Positions 41,801 to 53,800 of a DNA stretch of 64,000 nucleotides are shown here, piece after piece. Both the position numbers and the translations under genes were made by a program. Within the stretch, counting starts at the first letter, position 1; each line of letters begins with the position of its first letter. The notes beneath the pieces are model-generated. The model made no database searches. It was given only the letters and a program-made list of their open reading frames with translations, and had not been told where the DNA came from. Source of the stretch: Symsagittifera roscoffensis (Eukaryota > Xenacoelomorpha > Acoela > Convolutidae); NCBI RefSeq assembly GCF_963678635.1, contig NC_087066.1:3908485-3972484 (forward strand), given 5' to 3'.

Positions 41801-44800
41801 ACAAAAACTGTGCTTCACAAGAAACCACATTTTGGTTGCTTAGTGTCAATTACTTCATTCGAAAAAACATCAGAAAACCTGAATATTTGACTGCATTTTA
41901 AGCCCGATCAAAAAATGTTCGTATTTTAAAAATGGAGGAATTTATCAATGAAAAGTTAAATTTTTTTTTGACGATTTTTATTTATCTACCCCACACGCCA
42001 TGTACAGTTAAATGTGATTTTTTTGCATGTTGTAAAGTATTCAATAGAGCAAATAGCTTGCTTCAGTTATATTTGGAACAACTTCTAAGACGGATTAAAA
42101 CCTCAGTGTACGTGTTTGTAACGCAAAATATATCGCGCGCTAGATGTCCTAAGTTGGCCAAATTTACTTTCTTTTAACTGCGATAACTTTGCTGAAAAAC
42201 TGTTAAAAAAAAAGTTTGTCTGGAGAAATCAAAATTGCGCAAACACAACTGTTCCAACTTTTTTTGTTCGAAAGTCGGAACATAAACTTTTGTCTATTGA
42301 TTTTTTTTCGATATTTGATTGTCAATATAAATCTAATTTTTTCACCCTAAAACTTTTTCTAACAAATTCTCGCCACTGATATTTGTTTATCACAGTTAGC
42401 CTATTTGAGAATGAAGGAGTAAGAGAGTTCTCATAAGAACGGTTATATGAAATACTAGAACAAATTTTAAAACTAAATTTTTAAATTTTTAGCCAATATT
42501 ACCGCGCTTCGAAAACCACCGTTCTTTATAAATTAATTGATTTTTTGCTTTTGTGAAGTATGTTGAAATTCAAATCCAGAAAAATTATAGAAAAAACTGA
42601 AAAGGGTTAATGGTACCTGATATTTTTAAAACTTGAGTTGAACCAAAAGAACGAATTTCAAGGGATAAAAGAGAGACATTTTTAGCAGGCCATTGAGTGA
42701 TATGTTACAATAAGTGGTAGTAACAATAAGTGGAGTTTAGTACATGTATTAGATTTGAGAGCTATGATTGCATATTATAGTCATTTCATTTTCAGTCAAT
42801 CGCACTGCAACTAAGATAGTTTTTGTTAATGCATTACTCTGCCAAATGAGATGCTTATCAAAAATTCAAATTTCACACTTCTTTTGCCAAAAAACTTAGT
42901 TTTTGAAACAAACTAATGTGCGAAGTATAACAAAAAGCGATCCAGCTATTTAAATTGAACCTACTACCTATTGTAATATATCACCTATTATTGATTAAAA
43001 TTCTAGCTGAAATACGATCTTCTTGTATATTTTTTATGAAACTCTCGAAACTCTCATGAGAAAGGGCATTGCATTTATTGTTCCAATCACTTCACAAAAT
43101 GAGAGAAAAAAACTCAAGCTTCGACTACCTCAGACTAAGTTAGACAGCAGTCTAAACTCCTCGCAAAAATTTAATGTTATTTTACCGTTAGAATATTAGA
43201 ATTACGTAAGTAATTATTAACTCAAATTCATGAAGTTTATCACCTTTTTCAGTCGCCTTTTTTTTCAAGAAAAAACCAGAAAAAAAATTTGGAAAAACCA
43301 AAATTGGATTAAATTTTTGTTTTCAATTTTTTGTTGGAACCAGGGGCGGATTAAGGGGGGGGGGGGGGGGCGTACGCCCTTTTTTCTCAAGGATTCGACC
43401 CCTGCCGACCCAAAGGGTCCCCCCTTTGATACTTTTTAAGAAATCCTTTTTGTGGCCAACCGACCCTATTTTTTTTAAAGGCGCCTTTGGCGCCAATATA
43501 TACTAATTTTGAGGGGGGAGCGCTCGCCGAAAAAACGCAATTTTTTGGTCAAAATTTCCAAAAAGTGTCTAAAAACGCCCTTTTTTGACTGTTTTTTTCT
43601 CAAAAACTTGCCTGCGGCGGAAAAAATTTAACCCAAAATAAGGAAAAAGCAGTGCTTTGGGAGAGCTCGAAAAATCAATTTTGTCGACCTAAAAAAAAGG
43701 TCGTCAAAATTTTCGAATTTTTTTAATCCGCCCCCCCCTCAAGAAAAACCTAGATCCGCCCCTTGTTGGAACATTCTTCCTGTGCTACTTGCACAGCAAC
43801 GGGCTATCCAAGAAATTTTAATTGAAAAAGATATCTTATAATTGCTCCACCCGCTTGGAATTACATCCAACATATTCGGAAAAAAAGACAAACGAACCAT
43901 TAATTGGAAAGCCTAATTTTGCTCCGCTGATCTGACAAATAAATGATTGACTTTCACTTTAGCTGGGTGAACTGTAGAGCTATTTAAACATGTTCATGTT
44001 TTTTGGACAGTTTGTCACTTCATAAAAGACTGAACTTTTCTGAAGATGCTTTGGTATCTTTGATAAATCTTCACAAATCTTCAAGAGCTTAAAAAGACTT
44101 CAAAGGTGATAGTGGAGAAGTTAGTTTGTGGGTATCGAACCTGGACTGTGTAAGTGGCGTCTTCTGGGAGAACTGGATCGAACACAGCAGTGAATGCAGT
44201 CAGACTCTTGTTCACAATCGCCGGCTCCGAAATTCCATCTGCAACACATCGTATCATTATTACGATTTCACACATTTATCATAAAATTGTTAAAGACCAT
44301 CCCCTCACCCCCCCCCCCCCCGCGCATGCTTCCTCCCACCTGTCAACTTAGATTTGTATTACAATGTCCAATTGTTATAATATAAAATTGGTGCGCTAAA
44401 TAATTGAGCCATTTCGAAGACATTTGGTTTTCCTAATCGACCTTGTAAAACCATTCGTTACGTCATAATCTTGAGGCTTATGCGAGGTGGGTAGGGGAGC
44501 TTGAAAAAATCTCTTTTAAGTTGGACATCTCTCAAACTGATTGGCATTGAATCAATCCAGCATGTATAATTTGCAATCTACCCAGGCATGGAGGAGAGGG
44601 GGAGGGGGGTGGGGGTGTTTAAACTAACCAGCAATAGTAGTTAGCCCGCCAATTTTCACACTCAGAATAGCATGACCCGTTGCAGTGACCCCTGCAACCC
44701 AAAGAGAGTACTCAGTCATGGACATGAGAGGGCCATTACACACTTGGCGGATGGACACATCGGGGTCACATATGTCCACGCCTATGTCCACGAACCAGGA

Positions 44801-47800
44801 CTGGTCAGTTTGCTCGATGTTGAAGGTCATTGGGTAGTTTTCAAGGGGGAGAACTTGGTAGGGATCCTCAGTGTCGATGTAGTTGGACCAGTACATAGCT
44901 GAAACATAAAACTGTCTTTTATAGCTGTCGGTGATAGCGCTCTTCGATCAAAGAGTTTTTTCCTTGGGTATTTTATATTGCAAGTTTTTTCTAAAATACA
45001 AGGCAGGGGATAAAAGAATATATATCTATATTGCAAGAGTTGGGGAAAAAACATATGATTAAAAAGCAAAGCATTTGCTTAAAATCTTCATATACTATTT
45101 AAGCTTATTTGGGTTGCACTTTATATTTTAACTATGTTGTTCATTATTATTATTATTATTTAAAAGTAACATATATGCCAAGCAGTTATTTAAAACTTTT
45201 TGTTCTAAAAAAATAAATAAAATTTTTTAAGGATGACTGACTGTTGACGGCGTTGTCGGCCTTGAAGTTAGAGCCCCCCGACTTCTCTGCCATGACAACA
45301 GTATACTGTACTATCTCATCCGTGTCTCCAAAAGGGAGGTTCTCGAAGTTCACCCTCATCATGTAGGAGGAGGCATTGTGAGAAGTGCTGATGAAGTCAT
45401 CTGGCAGAGAAGCTAGAAGTGAAAGAAATGCAAAATGTTTCCTTTACCATACACATGTGGCGAGACTATATACAAACGAGATAAATTCCTCAATTACTTG
45501 TTCAGCCAACTGGGAAAGTAACACTCAAATAATCAAACGGATCGTATTTTTTATCACATTTAAGTTAAGACGAGTAGTTTGGCTTTAAAAAAAACACCTT
45601 ATTCAGAGGGTATTTTGATTCAGATAACAAGTATGCTGTTTTTTTTCTGCGCATCAATGATCAAACTGCTCGTGTTATAGCAGAACATTTTGTAAGAACC
45701 ATATATTGTTTAAGAAACTCTGATATCATCTAAGCAAAATACAGAGGACTGACAATTATCAATGTATGCAATCTATTATTCCGATAAGCAGCTAACTGGC
45801 GTTTTAGGTGTTCGTCAAATATGGTCTTTTTTGTTGGTATGAGTTGTGTAAAAAAAATCGAGTCTGTTGTCTTCTTGAAAACAAACTGTGGTAAATTATT
45901 TTTTTTTCACTCACCAGTGGAAAACAGGTCCCCAGTGAATGACATCTTGTATGGGCTGGGAGTGGACACTACATACACAGTGGCAGTATAGTCTGTGCCC
46001 GGGTCAAGGTCAATAAAGGTCACGGGACATCTGCTGGGGTAATCTGTGCAGTCGGCTGCATTCACTGAGATGTTTACCAGAGATTCACCAGTTGACGCTT
46101 TCTTCAGCTGAAGAAAACAACAAACAAAATTTCTTTCTTTTGGCCGTGCAATTTAGTTGAAAATATAGCGTTAAGATACGATGTGTAACACGTTAGCTTT
46201 AAAGTTACCTTAGTGAAATATAAATTATGTCTCATTGATGTTACCCATACCTAAAAAAATCCGGTTTTATTCTACCTTTCAAACTTGTTCTAAGCTATCG
46301 CGTTAGCTAATTATTATATTAGTATAAACAAGCTTAAAAAATATAACTTGAAAAATAAATAACAAAAAGTGAAATATAAATATTATGTCTCTGTGGGTAA
46401 ATGAGGTAACATTGGCAATGAACGGGATCATGAACCTATTTTGAAAGGATTGAAATTTGGGCTGTGATTGGGGTTGAGATTGTGTTAATATGCTTATATA
46501 CTCACATTGGCGAGGAAGGTAGACTCGTCTCCGAATGCAGACACATTAATGTATGCTGTGATTTTAGTCAGAGTAGCGTTATAGTCCACGATCTCAGGCA
46601 GATCTAAGTAAATAACTAAGGATACCCGAACTGCCAAACTTGAAATTTTAATCGCTTTAAAAAGACTTTTGCAAGGTAATGAAATCTATCAAAAATTTTA
46701 CAAAATTAGTTTAACTGAACTATTCTTTTTGTTTCGAAACTTGAGCAAAATTTTGTTCTCAAGAAATATCTCGATCAAAGCTACCGAGAGCAAGGAGAAT
46801 TTTTTTAGAGCTAACTATTGTGGAACCAGATCCAAACTATAATTTATTATTGGTTATAATTTAGATACTTTATCCCTATAAAATATTAAAGACTAAACCA
46901 ATCACACTCCATCGAACTAACAACCCACTTATTTGTAAGTGCTGAAATTACTTGTAATTTCAGCACCAGAGCTATTTGAATTTAACTTACAACTTAGTTG
47001 CTTTCTCCAAGAGACCGAATCGTAACAAACCAGTATACTCTAGATCTATTGAGACTAAGAGATATAAGAGTAAGATTATTATCGGTATTAGACTAAGAAA
47101 TTGCATGAATCTATCCGGCCAAAAATAAGATAGCGTGACGAGCAGACGGTGTACCCTATCTAAAATTACTCTATGAGTTGGACATCCATCCCAACTCAAT
47201 TGAGTTTACGGGAATCATTTTTGATATTTGCATTTCTAAGCGTTCCCATGGCAAGTAAACGAAAAAAAACTGCATGAAGAATTACTCATTTATCCTTTTC
47301 ATTATCAACTTTCTAGGCTCAGTTTTGTTTAAAAAAAATGACATTTAAATGAAAACTTTTATTAAATCAACACATTTTTGGTACAAACAATCTACAAAGT
47401 TAGCTAAACTGATAGTTTTTTCTAAAGTCAAACTTCAAACGAAAAGATATTTGAAAAACATACGATACACTATCAGCTGATTGATACAAATCAATTTTCT
47501 TGTTACCGATATCTGTATGCAAATGAAACAAAAAAGCCAAAAAATGGATTCAAACCAATTTAGAATTAGTTCGGATTTTAGAATCAATTGAGGCTGCATT
47601 TCTCTATCAAATTACAAACTAATCAAACAATTTAAATCAATTGAAAACTATTTTTTTTCGTGGTTTCTGGACCATTTTCTGTATAAAAATGATTGCGAGT
47701 AGTTTCATGTCAATAACGGGCACTATTTGCCTCATATTAATTAAGAACCAACTGCTGCAGGGGTAAAACCAGCATTGTGTTGTAAGGGTGATTGTTAAGA

Positions 47801-50800
47801 GTCCCTACTTTAGCCCAACTAAGATTTGTGGCCTAAATATTATGTTCCGAATTTCGAAGAAAGTCACAGAATATTTGTGCTCAGGGTCATTTTTTTCTCC
47901 ACGACAATTTTTGAATTATCAACTAGCAAGTTTTGAACAAATTTTACTAAATCAACCGGTATGTTTTGTTGTCTTGAAGTCAAACTTTGAAACCTGTCCT
48001 CATATTCGTTAACTTATTGGTTTTAAGATTTTTAATTGGGCCAATTTGTTATAATCAACGCGCAATATATTTAGTGCTATGAACGCAGCGGAGATTCAAA
48101 ATTGAAAAATTGTTCAAAATTGAATTGAGACAAGCTATTTGGTCTTTTTAACACTTTGCTATATGCGAAATATATAACTTTGCTCTTTTTTATAGCGTAT
48201 TAAAAATGGTTTTAAAAATTTTGCAAGTTTTTTTTTATAGCAGATACTACTCAATATAGCTTAAATGGCAGTCGCAAATTTCAGATTTTGCACCTTACGA
48301 GCAGTATTGTTAAAGTTGAAAATACTCTATAATCCTCACTGCAAATTAATGCTTGTACATTTATGATTATATTTCATCACAATTCATCCATTCGTAAACT
48401 TATAGGTTCTAAGATTTTCATCACAATTCATCCATATAAAAAATCAAACTTTTGATAGAAATGAAAACTGGAAAAAATTGAACGGTTATCAAAAACCTTT
48501 TCATTTGAAAAAAAAGAAACTGATAAAAAAGAAGAAATTGAAAAACTAGACGAAAAACTAATTCCATCTGCGGTATTAGATACCTTCTCATCAGACCATT
48601 TAAAAGAATGAAATCGAAATACCAAAACTGATGCCTAGATTTTTTTCTAGATTGTTCTAGAAGAAGATTATTCTAGACCTGGTGTGATGAAGAACTGTGC
48701 AGGATCGGAGTCTGCAGTGAGTGAGACATCGGGGTATTCGACCTCTGTGATCACCTGCACTCTGAACTCCGAGATGGAATCTAAGCTACTGATGTCCAGC
48801 TCAAATGTTCCCGAGGAAGCCTGGAGCAAGCGATTTAACAATCAAGGGCGAATTTAGAAGGAAGAATCTATTTGGAAGAAGAAAGGGGGATAGGTTTTCA
48901 AAGAATGTTCGAACAAATAGTCGACTAAGACGTATATAGGAGTATTCACTACGTTCATTACTCTTAATATCAAAATTCACTTTTGAAATTAGAAGTTGAT
49001 CACATTTTTTTGTTCCGACTTTCGATACGAAAATAACGGAAAATTTGGGAATATTTGTGCTCGGGGTGGGTTTTTTTTTCTTCAGACAAATTTCGACTTT
49101 TTAACTAGCCATTTTTGACGAATTTTTTTTATCATTCGAAAGGTATTGTTGTCCTGAGCTCAAATTTGAAAAAATATTTCACCTGTGATCAATTTTCGCA
49201 AAAATACGGGGGTTTAAAGATTGCCATTTTGGCCAATTTGGGAAAATTAATGCGCGATATATTTCGCGCTACTAACGCGTGAGCGGAGAGTTAATCCGTC
49301 TTAGAAATCGTTCCATGATGGTGGTTGAAAGAAGCTTATTTGCCATAATTGATTTGTTACAAGGGGCGAAATCTATCCTTAATATGGCGCTTGGGGGTAA
49401 TTTTCATTTAAAAAAATTCAAATTTTAGTAGAAAAAAAATTTTTCATTTTATTTTCATTCAATTTTTCAAAGATATTACTGCTCCATAAACATTAAAAGG
49501 CAGTCGGAACATTCAGGGCTTCACCCTGATACGAGCAGTCTTGTTTACTTTTGCTGTTCAATAGTGGAGCTTGCCTTCCTTTTAACCGTGGCGTGCTCAA
49601 AATTTTTCTATTTTAAATTTTGCGAACTTTTCTTTTAGGTTGACCAATTTAACTTTCCGCGCTCTCCCAAAATAGTTTAAGGACCCTATTTTGTGGAAAA
49701 AAAAATTCTTTGAAATAGGCAAATTTTTCAAACGTCGTTCGGACTAAAAAAGGCGTTTTTAGGCATTTTTTTGGAAAATTTTGACCAAAACATTGCTCTT
49801 TTTCCGGCGCTCAACTTTGTCATATCGGCGCCAAATGCGGCTTTACAAAAATTTTCAGGTTGTTCGGCAAAACATGGATGTCAAAAGGCCACACCAAAAA
49901 GCTAAAAACTACCCCAAAACCTGTGCTACTTGCTCAGCAACCGGCTATCCTTGTACCATTTTGGCTAAAAATGTCTCAGGAAAAATTAAGTTTGCTTTAA
50001 TTCAGTCAAGGTGATTAGTCAACTGTTTTGTGTTCTTACCTGTCCGCCAATTTCGAAGGTTTCGTTGGCAAGGAGTTCATCAGTGTCGTTGTTGTACACT
50101 TGAACCAGGAACCCGTTGAAGTTGTTGTCGTGTCTGTCTAGACTCCAGTTGGCCCGCAGAATCTGGTCGTCCAAGTATGCAATCGTAAATGACTCCAGCG
50201 ACTTTGGCTCTGGATGAAAAAGAACATAACTAACCAGAGAAAAGCATATAACTAAACTATAAATAAAGCTTCCTATTGCACAATAATTCGGCCTTGTGGT
50301 GTTCTCTCAAAAAATGGTTTTGAAAAGAACTCCTTATTTCTAAGTTGGTTTGTTATGGTTATTGTCATCAGGTTTTCTTTGTGAGGAACAAAGTTGACAA
50401 CATTGAAATCTCGTTGTCAAGCTGGCGTGTTTCTCCTAACCAGTTATGATTTTGTACGATGTCGGCTCGCTCTCTAGATCTCCGTTTTCCGACAACGTGA
50501 CCACGTCCGCCTCATAGAGTGTCCCGTACTTCATGTACGTCACCGGAAAGTCATCAGTACCCGACGACACATTGGCCGGAAACTCAGGTGTGAGTGTAAC
50601 ATTTGTTAGATCAAAGTTCCGGGTCCCGTTATAGTACAGTTCCCAGGTGTACAGTCGGAATCCAGACCACCCGATGCGGTCGGGGTTCGGCGGCTGGAAG
50701 TTGAAGGAGATAACTCGGGGGTCTTCATCCTCTGTTGAATGGTCTCCGAGAGCACCGAAGGTCAACACAGGTAGGGGAACTGAAATTATGATAAGAAGTC

Positions 50801-53800
50801 AGGTATAGTTGATTCTGTGTAATCAAGAGTGAGTTGACGGATCAACCGTACAATCTCCCTCTTAGCTGTCCTCCCCGAGCATGTAATAATTCTGAAAAAT
50901 ACTGGAAGAGACTGGAATCTTCTTCATAAATTTTTAAAAATTCAATATCTCTATAGAATTTTTTCCACGCAATCAACTCAGTGCAATCAAAATAAAAAAG
51001 GAAAGTGAGTTTTTGCACCACTTTATTCCCATTTCAATTGACTTTTTTGTTTTCATTTTTGACACAATTGCAAAAAAAAATCACGTGAAAAGCAGTGTCC
51101 CGAAATACTGTCGCTCTTTTTTTCAAAAAATTCAAGTTTTTAAGAGCTGCATAAAGTAAGCATAAGAAAAGCAGGAAAAAATCGTCATGCTGTAAATTTT
51201 TATAGTGTCAATTTTGATCGAATTAAGCGTCGAAAAGTTTTCAAAAAATCAATTAAATTGCTTCAAATGTAGATACAGATCTAATTGTAATAATTTCAAA
51301 CAGAATTAATTGAATCAGTTTAAAATCGATTAAGTTTGATTTTTTGAAATTAGCTTTAGCTAATTTTTGTTTTAAATCAATCATTTTTAAACTCATTCAA
51401 ATTTGCTATTTTTAGGCTTTTTCTACATTTTTTGATAAAACTGATTGCAGTCCATTTCTGTCAGTACATGCAGGCTCGAACCTTTAATCTCTTGAAATTG
51501 AGTATAAGAGCTCTTTCGATTTCAGTCTCTTGACTACTACACAAGCCTCCCACAGTAAAGCGAATCAATAATTGCAGAACGACAAGTTAGTTGGTTATAA
51601 ATAAATACTAACCTGTTTCCTCAGTTAGTTCCACTGTCTGTGAAGCGGATTCTTGGTAGGATATTGTGGTCACACTCACTTTGTAGACAACCCCGGGGGT
51701 CAAACCAGTCCTGTTCAGAACCGAATCGCTCCTGAAATCACTACAAAGTTACTCTCCTGCAATAGCGAACATCGTAACATAAAACTTCTTTTCAAAAAAG
51801 TACGAAATAATGCAGACAGTTTATATAAATAAAAATGTATTATACTTAAGTACACCAAGCAGCAACTAATTTTTCGACCGCCGCGACTAATTTTTTGGCC
51901 ATCGCGACCAAGATAAGGTATTTCCAGAATTTGTCCGCGACTTGAAACCCTGTCCAGACTATGGATATTTGGCCACGGAATCAACATTTCCGCGACCGAC
52001 AAAGTCAAAAAATTAGTCAAGGACCTCGACCGGGGTTGTTTTGAAGGAACACCAAAAGAGCCACTTAGCCACGCCTATCGAGTGATGTCTTCAATTACCA
52101 TGCCTCTCATTATGAGGGAGGATAGATGACATAGATTTTTCACAATCCCTAGAGACAAACACTGGCTCAAACCTTACCTAAATATTGAGTTCATTAGAAC
52201 TTATTAATGTTGTTATAAACATCAATTCATCAGAAGAAATTCATCATTAAAAACATGAATTTAAAAACATGGTCATTAAAAACATGATCCGCAAAACTGA
52301 CGTGCAAAACAGAATCAAATTAAGAGGAAAATACCCAACGATGTTGACCGTTTGTTGAGACGACCTTTTTGGCGTGATGAATTCCCATACCATGCTTCTT
52401 TCAAAACAAGTGCTAATTTTACTGTCCAAGAACTTTGTTCAGTGTGATTTACTCGAATCCAAACAATCAAAAAACCCAAACTGAATTCTAAATCTAAAAA
52501 ATTGTCATAGAACTCTCTGTTGTTTCTGCATCTAGAGTTTTTCATAATTTCGTCTGATCGATTGGAGTGAAAAATTCCGACGGTCAGCCCCCTAAATTTG
52601 CGCCCTGTCATCGTGATTGAGTTGATTCGCTGGTTTGACTTTTTTTGGTCGTCAGTCCCTCGGATTTTGGAGGGCCGACATTCTTTCTTGGTCTCTAAAA
52701 CTTTTCGATTGAGATTTGATCCGTCGCTGTAACTCTAGTTGGTGTATTCTATCGCCCAAATTTGGTGGCTGTTCGATGAGAGATAGAGAGTTGGAATCTA
52801 AACAGCTTTCAGAACTGATAGAAAAGGATTACGGAACAATACTTTCTCCCAATGTTCACGATCCAAAGTTGCAGGCATGTCCAACGTATAATTAAGGTAA
52901 CTTTTCTCAAATGTCTGCCTTCGTGCTTGTCTTCTCGTCAGTTTTGATGCTCGCCCGATCGAGGGCTTACTGATAGAAAGTCCAGGGTGGTCAGTGCCCT
53001 GTTTTTTGATTGGGTATGCCCATGTCATACTGCTACTGCAATAGCAGTAATTGCATGATGTAATACTAACCTTCAGTGGTATCAATTATTATGGTTATGA
53101 TGTGTCCAAGGTCATGCGTGCAGTGACATTGGTACACAGCTAAAAACCCAGAGCTTGAATCTGCAATATCACTCTCAGTGACTAACTTTAGAAAACATAA
53201 AACAATTAATTCAAGCAACAAAGAATACATTCTTGAATTATTACTAGTTTTACGACCCGATACCGTATAGGATATCACATGACGCAGCCAGCAGGATTCG
53301 CAGCTCAGGATAACCGTACGGATATGGAAATACCCGTATTTTGGGCGTCAGCGAACATAGATCCTCCATGGCAATTTAGAATCTGGTTCGAGCAATTTCT
53401 AATGGCAGTAACTGTAAAAGAGAACGTAAACCCAGAAGTTAAGTTGGAGGAACCAAAAGACATACTAGAAAACCACCTCCACGACCAGAAACACCACGAG
53501 ATGGAGAGAATGAAGATGCGGCGAGAGCCAGAAATCTTAGAGATAAGTTGGCAAGAGATAGAGTAATGCTGGAAAATGAGGAGAGAAGAAGACGGAGCCC
53601 AAAGGTTAACCACAACGTTTTTTACAGTGAAGTACAAAACAAACTGGTATCCAGATTATCTTCTCTCTCGAAACAGAAGGGAAAAAAACGATTTTTACAG
53701 AAAAATCCACACACCGAAATCTCATAAAATGTCATTCAGGGACATTACAGAGCTAGCAGCGGTCTCGTTTCAAAAGGTAGAGGGCTTGACCTATGAAAGA

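Larger units (their letters stand above)
41211..44140. other. Intron between receptor exons 12 and 13 (right part)
   Basis: Contains the decayed family N copy (41985-42290) and the family H element (43341-43764). The rest is A+T-rich and unexplained. Confidence 0.65.

Noticed and set aside
53066-53278. Minus-strand open frame in the 5' LTR, with a partner in the 3' LTR
   Set aside because: It lies entirely in LTR sequence and is only as conserved as the LTR itself.
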